Shown here piece by piece: positions 25,528 through 35,046 of a stretch of DNA of 64,000 nt (position 1 is its first letter; each line of letters begins with the position of its first letter). The position numbers and the translations under genes are program-made. This DNA is from Flavobacteriaceae bacterium GF1 (lineage in GTDB: Bacteria > Bacteroidota > Bacteroidia > Flavobacteriales > Flavobacteriaceae), in the NCBI GenBank assembly GCA_009797885.1, contig WNKP01000001.1, positions 744,001-808,000 of the forward strand. Direction: 5' to 3'. Below the pieces are notes generated by a model. It worked only from the letters and a program-made list of their open reading frames with translations. It was not told where the DNA came from and made no database searches.

Positions 25528-26640
25528 ATGAAAAATAAAAGAAGGGAATTTATCAGGAATTTGGGGATCTCAGGAATCGCGGCACTTTCGTCTCCCACGG
25601 TTTTTTCGAGATTCAAATCCATGTCCAGCCTTAGGGTACTGGTTTTGGGGGGAACTAATTTTTTGGGTCCGGCCATAGTGAAATCGCTTCTAAGGGGAGG
25701 ACACCAAGTAACCTTATTTAACCGAGGTATTACGAATCGCCATTTATTTCCGAATTTGAAAAAAATAAAGGGCGACCGTGAAAAAGGCATTTCGGGATAT
25801 TCCAATTTAGGTAACCCAAATGAAGATTGGGATGTGGTCATCGATGTTTGGCCACAAAATCCGCAACTTGTTAAGGATGCGGTCCATATTCTTAAAAAGC
25901 GGACCACCCACTATGTTTTTATATCCAGCATTGCCGTATATGCCAATTATGTGAAAATTGGGATGGATGAATCCTCCCCAAGAAGAAAAGGGACCAATTA
26001 CGAGCCTGGCCATTATAATCTTAACAAAGTACTGTGCGAAAAGGTAGTGGAGGAAGAATTCCCCGATAACTTTACCATACTAAGGCCCGGCGCCATTGTT
26101 GGGGATAGGGATTCCGGGCCCTTTGGAACCTATGTCCTAAATCGCCTAATGAACCGCACTGAAATTTTAGCCCCGAATGCCAACGATCCGGTTCAATTCA
26201 TTGACGCCAAAGATATTGGACGTTTTGTCAATACCTGTGTAGCGCACAGTAAAAAGGGGTACTACAATCTGGTTGGCCCTGCAACCAAAATGGGCTATAA
26301 AGAGATGATCGTTGGCGCTAAGGAAACGCTAAAAAGTCCGGTAAAGATCCTATGGATGGATGCGGAGTTTTTGATAACTGAGATGAAACTTGAACCCTTT
26401 ATGCAAGTCCCCTTTTGGATACCTGTAGCATCCGATCCCGAACCTGGATTCCATCAGATCAGTAATGAAAATGCCATAAAGGCCGGCCTAACTTTTACGG
26501 ACTATCGGGAAACGGTTAAAACCAGTTACGAGTCCTTTAAGGAAAAAAGATTTATTCTTGAAGAAGGAAGCGAATTGGTTTTTGGAATCAGCGCGAAAAG
26601 GGAGAATGAAATCATAGCAAAATGGAAAGGAAGGTCATAA
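25528..26640 (+). CDS. Tat-exported NAD-dependent epimerase/dehydratase-like protein
   Basis: A 370-aa extended short-chain dehydrogenase fold. The first 25 residues, MKNKRREFIRNLGISGIAAL, are a twin-arginine signal (RREFIRN), so the protein is probably exported folded. The nucleotide-binding motif is LVLGGTNFLGPAIV (G-x-x-x-x-x-G type), followed by HQVTLFNRG. SSIAVYANY supplies Ser/Tyr, but the usual YxxxK is replaced by YNLNK, which keeps Tyr and Lys. ATG 25528 is chosen over an upstream TTG because the Tat motif starts there. It is divergent from the LytS gene. The family includes isoflavone-reductase-like and mRNA-binding relatives. The substrate is unknown. Confidence 0.85.
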   Translation: MKNKRREFIRNLGISGIAALSSPTVFSRFKSMSSLRVLVLGGTNFLGPAIVKSLLRGGHQVTLFNRGITNRHLFPNLKKIKGDREKGISGYSNLGNPNEDWDVVIDVWPQNPQLVKDAVHILKKRTTHYVFISSIAVYANYVKIGMDESSPRRKGTNYEPGHYNLNKVLCEKVVEEEFPDNFTILRPGAIVGDRDSGPFGTYVLNRLMNRTEILAPNANDPVQFIDAKDIGRFVNTCVAHSKKGYYNLVGPATKMGYKEMIVGAKETLKSPVKILWMDAEFLITEMKLEPFMQVPFWIPVASDPEPGFHQISNENAIKAGLTFTDYRETVKTSYESFKEKRFILEEGSELVFGISAKRENEIIAKWKGRS

Positions 26641-26703
26641 CCCATTTCCAGATAAAATCACAGACGGCACTACAAGAGGGGAAATAAACGAAGCGTACAT
26701 TTT

Positions 26704-26779
26704 GGAACGCGATGCGCTTCGGTATTCGCGCATCAGCGGGGGTAATGCCTGAGCAGTGTAATTACTGCGGAGCGGGTAT
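26704..26779. repeat. Interspersed repeat family 1, copy 2
   Basis: A full copy of about 76 bp, from GGAACGCGATGCGCTTCG to ATTACTGCGGAGCGGGTAT, includes the central GGTAATGCCTGAGCAGTGTA. It is nearly identical to 27685-27759 and lies at the 3' end of the DUF2927-like gene. Confidence 0.8.
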
Positions 26780-26783
26780 AACG

Positions 26784-27527
26784 CTATTTTTTTGCTTCTT
26801 TTTGCAAAATCTTCTTTATAACTTTTTCACATTGACTGCTATTTAGACCAGGCTTCATTTTTGGATGATATAATAATCTTATAATATCCGAATCCATTTT
26901 TGAATATTCTTTGATGTTATTGTTCTCCTCAGATTTAGGCCTATAAAAAACAGTATTGGTACGACTTTCAGGGTCATTTGGTAATCCTATACTTTGCGTT
27001 ATTTCTTCCAATATTGTAGATTCTTGCACATCTATTGGGTCCTTGGGATTTATATAAACAAATGCTTTTCTGATATCGTAATCACTCCAGTTAAATTCAA
27101 CATAAACGAAGCCAGATACATCTATGTCAATGGCATCGGTAAAAGAGTTATAAAAATCAGGAGCTAATTTCTCAACTTTTCGTTTTTCGCATAAAAAAAG
27201 AATGGCATTGCTCCTCGAAACATCTTCGGTCAATTCAATTCTAAAACCATCCGTTACAAGTTCATTGATTTTGTTTATCGTCTTCTGTATTGCTTCTGTT
27301 TGTTTTTGATATTCCCCATCTTTGGAAACAAATAAGATCATAGGTTTCCCCCATTTGAGTATTCTACCGATGTTTTCATCAAATTCTGATTTTAAAGCCA
27401 CTTCTTTAAAACATTCTATCATATCCGACTCATATAGTGTGGGTATATAACCAATGGGGAACATTTTGTTAGTGAATAGTCCTATTAGAAAAGCAATTAA
27501 GCATATAATAAATATTGCCACTCCCAT
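26784..27527 (-). CDS. DUF2927-like protein with N-terminal membrane anchor
   Basis: A 247-aa protein. One membrane helix at the N-terminus (VAIFIICLIAFLIGLF) leaves the rest outside the cytoplasm. The C-terminal half has the features of DUF2927: STILEEITQSIGLPNDPES, then a YSKMDSDIIRLLYHPKMKPGL block. This resembles a zincin-like architecture, with Glu but without a full HExxH, so peptidase activity is doubtful. It is flanked on both sides by repeats of families 1 and 2, which suggests it is part of a variable region. Codon use is AT-rich compared with lepA. Confidence 0.7.
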   Translation of the reverse strand: MGVAIFIICLIAFLIGLFTNKMFPIGYIPTLYESDMIECFKEVALKSEFDENIGRILKWGKPMILFVSKDGEYQKQTEAIQKTINKINELVTDGFRIELTEDVSRSNAILFLCEKRKVEKLAPDFYNSFTDAIDIDVSGFVYVEFNWSDYDIRKAFVYINPKDPIDVQESTILEEITQSIGLPNDPESRTNTVFYRPKSEENNNIKEYSKMDSDIIRLLYHPKMKPGLNSSQCEKVIKKILQKEAKK

Positions 27528-27572
27528 TTTTTGTCATGTATTTAAATTCGGTCGCTGCGAAAAAGCTTTGCT

Positions 27573-27654
27573 GCTTCGCCCTATTCTTATGAAAACTTTA
27601 AAAAGATTACGCTGTAGCAGTACACCCCTGTCCGCCTTTGGCAGGTACTGTGGA
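27573..27654. repeat. Interspersed repeat family 2, copy 2
   Basis: Aligns with 23320-23410 over about 82 bp. Shared blocks are CTTCG, CCTATT, TTAT, AAAACTTT, GTCCGCCTTTGGC and GGTAC. It is followed within 31 bp by family 1 copy 3. Confidence 0.75.
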
Positions 27655-27684
27655 GATAATTCCTTTTTAAACTAAATTTTATTT

Positions 27685-27759
27685 GGAACGCGATGCGCTT
27701 CGTTAATCGTGCACCAGGGGGGTAATGCCTCAGCAGTGTAATTACTGCGGAGCGGGTAT
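27685..27759. repeat. Interspersed repeat family 1, copy 3
   Basis: A full 75-bp copy from GGAACGCGATGCGCTTCG to GCGGAGCGGGTAT. Together with family 2 copy 2 and the palindrome at 27813 it fills the 325-bp gap 27528-27852, which has no gene. Confidence 0.8.
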
Positions 27760-27812
27760 TGGCACTTCGCCTTTTGTTGGTTTTACTTACTCATTACCGC
27801 CACCAGTCACAG

Positions 27813-27840
27813 ACCTGTCTGCCAAAAGGTAGACTGGCGG
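27813..27840. repeat. REP-like palindrome
   Basis: CCTGTCTGCC and GGTAGACTGG flank an AAAA loop. It resembles the GC-rich palindromes at 10584 and 51310. Confidence 0.55.
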
Positions 27841-27852
27841 TAGCGGGGGTTC

Positions 27853-28332
27853 TTAGTAGACGTTAATTCTATGGGTAATCTTTCTATCTTTATTAACTAT
27901 TCTAACACTATCATTACCTTTCTTATACAAGAATTGATTTACTAAAAAGCCCTGCAATAACATACTACCCTTTTCTTGAGCCTTTAGATTGTAGATAGGT
28001 ATAATACTTTCGTCTATTGGGGCAAAAGTATCGTGAGGTACCTCCATTAACTCTTTGAAAGTATCTATTTCATCCTTGGAAATTGTCAGATATAAGAATG
28101 TATATTTCTTAAAGACATCCTCATTCGGAATTGGATTTGCGGTTCTTTTAAACTCAATATGCCCTTCCAACAAATCTCCTATGTTCAAAGAATCTGGTAG
28201 ACTTAGAGATATGGTTTCCCGATTAACATTATTGATCTGTTTTTTCTTTTCTTGATTTTTTTTGTCCATACAAGAATTGAACAACAATAGCATAAAGAAA
28301 ATAGTACTTAACGTATTGGGGTAAAATTTCAT
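27853..28332 (-). CDS. Lipoprotein downstream of RHS gene (159 aa)
   Basis: A signal peptide with lipobox LLLFNSC (Cys21) is followed by a charged linker (MDKKNQEKKKQ) and a domain of about 130 residues rich in beta strands. No family is recognised. The gene starts 2 bp after the stop codon of the 2210-aa RHS protein, so the two are certainly co-transcribed. Such a tight pair is the usual place for an immunity or partner protein of a polymorphic RHS effector, but that role is inferred from position alone. The coding is AT-rich, unlike the GC-richer RHS gene. Confidence 0.75.
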   Translation of the reverse strand: MKFYPNTLSTIFFMLLLFNSCMDKKNQEKKKQINNVNRETISLSLPDSLNIGDLLEGHIEFKRTANPIPNEDVFKKYTFLYLTISKDEIDTFKELMEVPHDTFAPIDESIIPIYNLKAQEKGSMLLQGFLVNQFLYKKGNDSVRIVNKDRKITHRINVY

Positions 28333-28334
28333 AT

Positions 28335-31300
28335 CTAATTATTTCTGTTCAAAAAATTTCTTCTAGCCTCTCTTACTTTTTCTAACTGGATCGAATCATT
28401 GCTTCTTACAATACTGTCAGCAGTCGAAACGGTGACCGTTGTATCTCTGAATGTTGTTCTGCCAGCATCCATTAATTGTCCGTCCACGTAGCCAAAATCA
28501 GGATTTTTCGTATGTAGTTGGACTGATACCGGTTCGTTACCGGAAGAAGGTTCGTTGTTGTTGGATGAGCCCAACGAACCGGAAGATACCTCCTTGACAG
28601 CTTCGGTGGCTGCCGCACCTTTGTCTATTCCAGCCACAACTGTTGCGATGGGATCAGTATCCAAAACCTTTCCTTTATTCAATGGAGCACTTGCTGTTGG
28701 TCCCAGTGGGACGGCACTCATAATCGCATCTCCATTAATCAATTCTGTTTTCATATCTCCTTTTCTTGTTTCTTCTCCGCCACCCGTCTTACTGTAAAAA
28801 TCATATCCACCGCCACCTTCGCCAGAAAGTTTGTTCAATACATTTTCAGCACCTTTGAGTGTCATCATAGCATTACCTGCTGCCAATGTCGCAACTTGTT
28901 TGAAAGTTTTCTCTACAAATTTCGAAGTTTTGTTGATTTTTTCACGAAAAGATCTGGCGATTCCTTCTCCAATATCTGACGGGAAACAACATCCCGTCGG
29001 TGCCATTCCATCATAATCTTGGAAGTAAATCGGATTGTCAAAAGCAAAATTATAAAGCGAGTGCCTTCGCATCTGTTCCGCCAAGGGGTCAAGGTTCATC
29101 CAACGCCCTAAAGCTGGGTCATAATTTCGAGCCGTTATATCGTACCAGTTAAGACCAAGTTCTTCTTGATATTCCTTCCCTCCAAACTTCCAACGTTGGG
29201 CCACACTATTCCCCAATGAACTTACATTACTATTGTATCCTTTGTGTTGCAGCCCAAAGGGATAGTAGTTGTTCTCTTCCAGTATTTCCACGTCCCCTTT
29301 GGTCACATACACATTATCCAGATAAAAATAGGTGTCCGTACCGTTGTCACTGGCCAGTCCCTTCTCTACCTTTAACCTTAGTTTTGTTCCCGCGGTCACC
29401 GTATAGCTGCCCGTTACCAAACCACTGGCATCCGTACTGGCCAAAGCGCCCTTTAGTCTGACATAGTTGCTGTCGTGCTCGTACATCACCAAAACCAGCT
29501 TTTCCGTGGTACCTTTGTCCAGCTCCAACCTATACTCAATAACATCACCAATGGAAACGTTAACATACTTTTGCGCTGCGTTCCACCTGTCATCCACGGT
29601 CACCTTCAATCTGCCGTTTTCAAGGACTACGGATGCCGATTGGCCATGCCATCCATCGAGACCTGTTTCAAAATTATCGTTCGTTAGCGCATTGTCCTTA
29701 TAGGCCAACCTAACGTTCCCCAAATGGTCCCTATATTGGTAAACATAATCATAACCGCCACTGGTATTGGGCATCACGTAGCCCTCCGGGTGGGTAAAGA
29801 ACTGTAGGGCATTATTCTCATAGATGTAGTTGCCCGCATAATCGGTCGTGGTCGAAACACCGTTGTTGTAGGTCATTTTCTTTAGTTTCGTTCCAAGGGC
29901 ATCGTAAATATAGGTAATCTTTTTAGTACTGCTATTGTCAAACTTTACCTCCGTGGGCAGGTTCAGATGGTTATGGCCGATCCCGTCCACACTGGTGGTC
30001 CCTATGCCCTTGTTCAGGTCGCGCACCATGTTCCCGTTGGCATCGTACCAATAGTCCTGGCCATTGGTGGTGCCGTCCCTAAAGCCATAGGTGTCGTTCC
30101 CATTGTCCAGTACCTTGGTGAGCTTGTTGCCACTGTCATAGGTATAGACCAGGTGGTCCATGGTACCAAAGCTGGTGGCCCCACCGTTGGTATGGCCCTT
30201 GCGGGTAAGGGCCAGGATGTTCCCCATCTTGTCATAGGATATCCCGCTTACCGAATAGTTACTGCTGTTGGCCGTGGCGCTGGTAAGCCGGTTCAGCGCA
30301 TCATAGCCATAACGGTACCATTTTAAGGAGTTGTCGGTATTGGCCGTACGCCATTCCGTTTCCGCAATATTGCCATTGTACAGTTTGGTCCCACTATGGG
30401 CCACCGTATTATAGTTGATCTTAAACCCGAACAGGTCGGTACCCAAATTGGCGGGGTCGTTGATCTTGGTGAGCCACCCTCGGACATTGTACCTATAGTC
30501 TACGTTCTGTAGCGCGGTTGGTGAGGCTGTCGAACCACCGCCCACTTTTTTCCGTGCCAACTGGCCCAGGTCATCGTAGGCGTTCTCCACAATGGTCTCG
30601 GTATGTGAGCCTATGGTCTGCTGCTGTTTCAACAAGCGACCCCTATGGTCATAGCTAAAATCGTCGGTGGTGACCAGCGCCGCATTGGTCCCCTTGGTAT
30701 GGGAGGTCTTGGTCCGTACCACCTTGCCCCCAAAGTCCAGCTGGGTCTCCACCACATCGGTGGTCCCCAGGTACGTATTCTTGCTGGCCGTATAGATGGG
30801 CCTGCCCTTGGCATCGTAACCGGTAAGGGTCGTAATCCAGTCGGCCTGCCCTGCAGTTGCGGAGGGGTCCAGCACCCTCACCTTGTTTACCGTAGCAAGG
30901 CCCTTTACGTTGCTGGCCATGGCCTGTCCCAGAACCGTGGTGGGTACACTAAGGCCATCGGTATCCACATAGCTGTCGTAATAGTTCACGGTGTGGATCT
31001 TGGAGATATTGGTCTTGGGATAGGCATCATTTCCGTAATGCACCGAAACGGTATTGGACTCAAACTTGGTGGCCGTGGCCGATGGCGATTCGTACGGCGT
31101 GGCCACCTGATCTGCCGCGGTCTGGTGGGTGCTCCGGGACCCCGTGGAGCTCACCAGTCCGGTATAGGCCACCCTGCCGTGGGCATCGTACTTGGTGAAC
31201 AGCCATTGGCCCTGGGCCTTGAGGTTCGGATCCCGGGTCAGGATGGGCCGGTCCAGTTTGTTATAAACGATATGCTCCCAGCCCTTGCCCGGCACTTTCT

Positions 31301-34300
31301 TTTCCACCAGGCGGTTGCGGTGGTCGTACACATATTGGTAGCACAGTTCGTTGAGCTCCGTGGCACTCACCCCATCACCGGCCACCACTTTGGGCGGGAG
31401 GGTATAGGTAAGGTTTCCAAAATCGTCGTACACATAGTAGGTATCATGGGCCGTTTCTGTGCTCCCAACCAGGGCGTAGGTGCGCTTGAGGACCACCCGG
31501 CCCTGTTTGTCGGTAAACTCCTCCGTGCTGTGCAGTTTTGAGGTCGAAGCTTGGTTTTCATCATAGGTGATGGTCTTGTACAGCGTCCCGGCGGTATAGT
31601 GACCATCGGCGACCAGGCTGGGGGTATAGGTGTTGTTGGCCACGGTGGTGGTGACCTTGTACTTCCGTACCTCGTTGGTCGCGTTTGCAGCATAACCAAA
31701 TTCCACTTCATGTCCCCCGCCCATACGCCAATCGTACCCGGGGGCGGCCTGCTTCAGTACCCGGTCCAAGGGGGAGGCCTCAAAGGCCCTTTCCGAAAAG
31801 GGATTGGGGGTTACACTGTTGATCTCCCCACTATACTTTCCGATATAATAGCTGTCGGTATCCGTTTCCGCCGTACCCCGGAAGCTGCCCAAACTGCCCG
31901 AGGCCGCGCTGTAGGGGAGCCACTCCCTGGCCTGTCGCCCATAGGTGTCATAGCCCATATGGGTCACCAGATCCTTCAGCTCCCCACTGTACATGGTCCC
32001 GGCGATGATGTCCCCAAGGGCATCCTCGGTACCGTCCAGTTTTTGGAGCACGGGCTGGTGGAAGTACTGCCGTACCCCCACATCGGTGGCATAGTAGAGG
32101 TAGCTCCTGAACCTGGCGGTGGTGGTCGTGGACCTCCAGGCATATTCGGTACCGTCGATCACCTTGTTGCCCCTTAGGTCGTAGACCCCGCTCACCCCGC
32201 TGTCGCCACCGGAATGCCCTGCCGGATGTACGATGCCCACCAAAAGGTACCATGTGTCCAATTCAGGCAGGTCCCCGTACCAGAAATAGGGATTGCCATT
32301 GGCCGAGCCATTAAGGTTGTTCACGTTCTGGGTGCCATGGTAGGTAAGGCCGTCCTGGGAATGGGTGCGTTTTACCCAGACCGTATAGCGGTAGGCCGCA
32401 TTTTTGTCCACGGCAAAATAATCGGTGTTCCAGCCCCCGTCCGCATGGTTGTCGGCCTCATTGCCGCATTCCCATAGCAAGGATATCGCCCCATGGGGAT
32501 TGGAGCCGTTAATCCTTTGGTTTTCCACGATACTGCCGTTCTGGTTGAAGAAGGGGGTGCCGCCGCTTCCTGGGGTCCAGTCCATCGACCATCCGGGCAC
32601 ATTGGAGGTATAATCAAAGTTTTGGGGCTCCCTCCCGGAGGCCTTGATGGCCACCTGCTGCTTACCACGGCCCAGTCCGTCAAAATACGTAATCCCTTCG
32701 ATCACGTCCCGGTTCAGGCCTATGGGGTCGCTTTCCTTCAAAGGGTTTTGGTAGGTCCGGACATGGACATAGTTCTCATCGCTCTTGATTACCGGGGTAT
32801 AGGTCCCGGAACCCGGAGCGGGACCCGTTGTCCCAAAATGGCTGCCGGCCACGGAAACGTTCCTGTCGTCCCCGTTCTCCACATAGCCCGTGGGCCGGGA
32901 ACAGGCCTGGGTGCTGTTGGTCGGGTCGCCAAAGCCGTCCCCGTCGGTATCGGCATACCAGACCGCCCCGGTGTTGATGGTGTAGTTGATCGTCAGTGCC
33001 GTGCCCCAGCAGGAGTCGCTATTGCTCTTTGCCCTGAGGTAATATACTGTCCCGCCGGTCCTGGTCACCGCGCTTGTGGAATTCGATGTACTGGTGCCCC
33101 CAGGGGAGCCCTGCCAGTACCAGGTCTCGCCGGAGGGTGCCGTGCCCATGGTAAGCACCGTACTCCCACAATTGTTGACCTTGGAGGCCAGGGTTGGGGT
33201 CGATACCGCCGGTCTCACCGTTACCTTTATCGACCCGGTGTACTTGGTCCGCTCGCAGGAGATTACCCGCCTGCGGTACCATCGTGTCGCCGTTTGCCCA
33301 CTGGGCGGGTTGTAGGTGCTTGCCGTGGCACCGCTGATGTTGCTCCAGGAACTGTTGTTCGATGAGAGTTGCCATTGATGGGCATAGCTGCCATTGCCCC
33401 CTGATGGGGATGTACTGTTGCCCAATGTGCTTGGATCACCACCATAACAGACCGTTTGCGTACCATTGATACTGCCCGGGGACAGATCGGACCGCACGGT
33501 GACCTTGATACTCGGGGTATATGTTGTCTGTCCGCAGGCCATCACCCCTCTGCGGTACCATCGCGTCGCCGTTTGTCCACTGGGCGGATTATAGGTGCTT
33601 GCCGTGGCACCACTGATATTGCTCCAGGAACTGTTGTTCGATGAGATCTGCCATTGGTGGGCATACCTGCTGTACCAGTTCGAGGGCGAGGCTGCGTTGC
33701 CCAGGGTGAAGGGATCGCCCCCGTAACAGACCGTTTGTGTGCCATTGATACTCCCAGCGGACAGGGCCGGAAGGACGGTCACCTTAACGCTCGCACTGTA
33801 CTTGGTCTGTCCACAGGAGATTACCCGCCTACGGTACCACCGCGTAGCCGTTTGCCCACTGGGGGGGTTATAGCTGCTTCCCGTGGCTCCACTGATATTG
33901 CCCCAGGAACTGTTGTTGGACGATAGCTGCCACTGGTAGGTGTACCCCCCCAGTCCGTTCGCAGGTGATGCGCGGTTGACTAGGTTACTTGGATTACCAC
34001 CATAACAGACCGTTTGTGTGCCGGTGACACGTCCTGCCGACAGGGCCGGCAAAACGGTCACCTTAACGCTCGGGGTGTACTTGGTCTGCCCACAGGAGAT
34101 TACCCGCCTGCGGAACCACCGCGTGGACACTTGACCACTTGGGGGGTTGTAGGTGCTTCCCGTGGCACTACTGATATTGCTCCAGGTGCTGTTGTTCGAC
34201 GATATTTGCCATTGGTAGGTGTACCTCCCAATCCCGTTCGAGGGCAGGGCACCGTTGCCCAATGTGGACGGATCGCCCCCGTAACATACGGTCTGGGTAC

Positions 34301-34967
34301 CGGTGATACTGCCCGCCGTCAAGGGAGGCCTCACCAGGACCCTTACCGGGGCCGTATATTTTGTCTGGATGCCGGAGACCACCCGCCTACGGTACCAACG
34401 CGTGGCAGTGCGACCGCCAGGGGGGGTATAAGTGGTGCCCGTGGCCCCACTGATGTTGAGCCAGCCACTGCTGCCGTTGCTGGAATACTGCCATTGGTAG
34501 CTATAGGTTCCCGTACCGTTGGAGGCCAGGGACGTACTGCCCAGGGTATTGGCATTGCCATTGTAACATATGGTCTGTGTTCCGTAAATATTCCCGGCAT
34601 TCAGGCCAGGGGCCACCGTGATCCGCAGCCCTGCGAATTCATAGGTGCCCCCACTGCTGAAACCGGCCCTTAAAAAGACCGTGCCCGAACTGCCAAAACT
34701 CAATCGGATACTTTGGTTCCCGGAACTGCTTATCGTACTACCGGAAGGGGTGATCCACGATGTGGTGTTTATCGTTCCCGTATGGTTCAGGTAATACGTA
34801 TAGGTGACCCCCTCAATCACCCTTGTCTGCCCACTGATGGTCTGGCCCTCCAACTGTTGGGGAATGTTTATGGAAATAAGGAACAGGGCCAATGGCCCCA
34901 GTTTTGCCCAGGCCCATTTTGTAAAATGGCCCATGGCCCGTGGTCGTAATTTAAACGGTTCTTTCAT
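28335..34967 (-). CDS. Giant secreted RHS/YD-repeat protein with Ig-like repeats (2210 aa)
   Basis: A signal peptide (hydrophobic stretch LGPLALFLISINIP) starts the protein. Residues of about 110-590 hold five to six tandem units of roughly 93 aa with the core GTQTVCYGGDPSTLGN ... WYRRRVISCGQTKY. A linker of secreted type, ADTDGDGFGDP, follows. A DUF6443-like segment (VRTYQNPLKESDP, GITYFDGLGRGKQQ) and a laminin-G-like insertion precede long RHS/YD repeats (YVYDDFGNLTYTLP, YRYNVRGWLTKINDP). The RHS core end is DYVYQYRDHLGNVRL, then NYYPFGLQHKGYN and LGRWMNLDPLAEQMRRHSLYNFAFDNP. The last 200 residues after this hallmark are variable, not matching any toxin that I know. It is probably surface-exposed or secreted. 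Confidence 0.92.
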   Translation of the reverse strand: MKEPFKLRPRAMGHFTKWAWAKLGPLALFLISINIPQQLEGQTISGQTRVIEGVTYTYYLNHTGTINTTSWITPSGSTISSSGNQSIRLSFGSSGTVFLRAGFSSGGTYEFAGLRITVAPGLNAGNIYGTQTICYNGNANTLGSTSLASNGTGTYSYQWQYSSNGSSGWLNISGATGTTYTPPGGRTATRWYRRRVVSGIQTKYTAPVRVLVRPPLTAGSITGTQTVCYGGDPSTLGNGALPSNGIGRYTYQWQISSNNSTWSNISSATGSTYNPPSGQVSTRWFRRRVISCGQTKYTPSVKVTVLPALSAGRVTGTQTVCYGGNPSNLVNRASPANGLGGYTYQWQLSSNNSSWGNISGATGSSYNPPSGQTATRWYRRRVISCGQTKYSASVKVTVLPALSAGSINGTQTVCYGGDPFTLGNAASPSNWYSRYAHQWQISSNNSSWSNISGATASTYNPPSGQTATRWYRRGVMACGQTTYTPSIKVTVRSDLSPGSINGTQTVCYGGDPSTLGNSTSPSGGNGSYAHQWQLSSNNSSWSNISGATASTYNPPSGQTATRWYRRRVISCERTKYTGSIKVTVRPAVSTPTLASKVNNCGSTVLTMGTAPSGETWYWQGSPGGTSTSNSTSAVTRTGGTVYYLRAKSNSDSCWGTALTINYTINTGAVWYADTDGDGFGDPTNSTQACSRPTGYVENGDDRNVSVAGSHFGTTGPAPGSGTYTPVIKSDENYVHVRTYQNPLKESDPIGLNRDVIEGITYFDGLGRGKQQVAIKASGREPQNFDYTSNVPGWSMDWTPGSGGTPFFNQNGSIVENQRINGSNPHGAISLLWECGNEADNHADGGWNTDYFAVDKNAAYRYTVWVKRTHSQDGLTYHGTQNVNNLNGSANGNPYFWYGDLPELDTWYLLVGIVHPAGHSGGDSGVSGVYDLRGNKVIDGTEYAWRSTTTTARFRSYLYYATDVGVRQYFHQPVLQKLDGTEDALGDIIAGTMYSGELKDLVTHMGYDTYGRQAREWLPYSAASGSLGSFRGTAETDTDSYYIGKYSGEINSVTPNPFSERAFEASPLDRVLKQAAPGYDWRMGGGHEVEFGYAANATNEVRKYKVTTTVANNTYTPSLVADGHYTAGTLYKTITYDENQASTSKLHSTEEFTDKQGRVVLKRTYALVGSTETAHDTYYVYDDFGNLTYTLPPKVVAGDGVSATELNELCYQYVYDHRNRLVEKKVPGKGWEHIVYNKLDRPILTRDPNLKAQGQWLFTKYDAHGRVAYTGLVSSTGSRSTHQTAADQVATPYESPSATATKFESNTVSVHYGNDAYPKTNISKIHTVNYYDSYVDTDGLSVPTTVLGQAMASNVKGLATVNKVRVLDPSATAGQADWITTLTGYDAKGRPIYTASKNTYLGTTDVVETQLDFGGKVVRTKTSHTKGTNAALVTTDDFSYDHRGRLLKQQQTIGSHTETIVENAYDDLGQLARKKVGGGSTASPTALQNVDYRYNVRGWLTKINDPANLGTDLFGFKINYNTVAHSGTKLYNGNIAETEWRTANTDNSLKWYRYGYDALNRLTSATANSSNYSVSGISYDKMGNILALTRKGHTNGGATSFGTMDHLVYTYDSGNKLTKVLDNGNDTYGFRDGTTNGQDYWYDANGNMVRDLNKGIGTTSVDGIGHNHLNLPTEVKFDNSSTKKITYIYDALGTKLKKMTYNNGVSTTTDYAGNYIYENNALQFFTHPEGYVMPNTSGGYDYVYQYRDHLGNVRLAYKDNALTNDNFETGLDGWHGQSASVVLENGRLKVTVDDRWNAAQKYVNVSIGDVIEYRLELDKGTTEKLVLVMYEHDSNYVRLKGALASTDASGLVTGSYTVTAGTKLRLKVEKGLASDNGTDTYFYLDNVYVTKGDVEILEENNYYPFGLQHKGYNSNVSSLGNSVAQRWKFGGKEYQEELGLNWYDITARNYDPALGRWMNLDPLAEQMRRHSLYNFAFDNPIYFQDYDGMAPTGCCFPSDIGEGIARSFREKINKTSKFVEKTFKQVATLAAGNAMMTLKGAENVLNKLSGEGGGGYDFYSKTGGGEETRKGDMKTELINGDAIMSAVPLGPTASAPLNKGKVLDTDPIATVVAGIDKGAAATEAVKEVSSGSLGSSNNNEPSSGNEPVSVQLHTKNPDFGYVDGQLMDAGRTTFRDTTVTVSTADSIVRSNDSIQLEKVREARRNFLNRNN
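33200..34610 (-). repeat. Tandem 279-bp repeats inside the RHS gene
   Basis: The block ending CAGACCGTTTG recurs near 33450, 33726, 34005, 34282 and 34565, giving a period of 277-283 bp (about 93 codons). The units encode the Ig-like repeats of the RHS protein. Neighbouring units are strongly similar in DNA, which suggests recent expansion or gene conversion. Confidence 0.7.
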
Positions 34968-35046
34968 AGGTTCACTAGGTTTTTGGGACGTGGGGAAGGG
35001 ATAAGGGGTCCTGTAAAACCGGTATGCCGGCCAAACGGCGGGGCCG

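Noticed and set aside
33019-33375. Minus-strand frame of 118 codons in the RHS gene in another frame
   Set aside because: Shadow of the Ig-like repeats; no start signal and no known domain.
28335-34967. Many plus-strand frames over the RHS gene, and possible CRISPR-like periodicity
   Set aside because: The repeats are 279 bp long, in frame and coding; there are no short direct repeats with unique spacers. The plus-strand frames are shadows rich in Gly/Pro/Arg.
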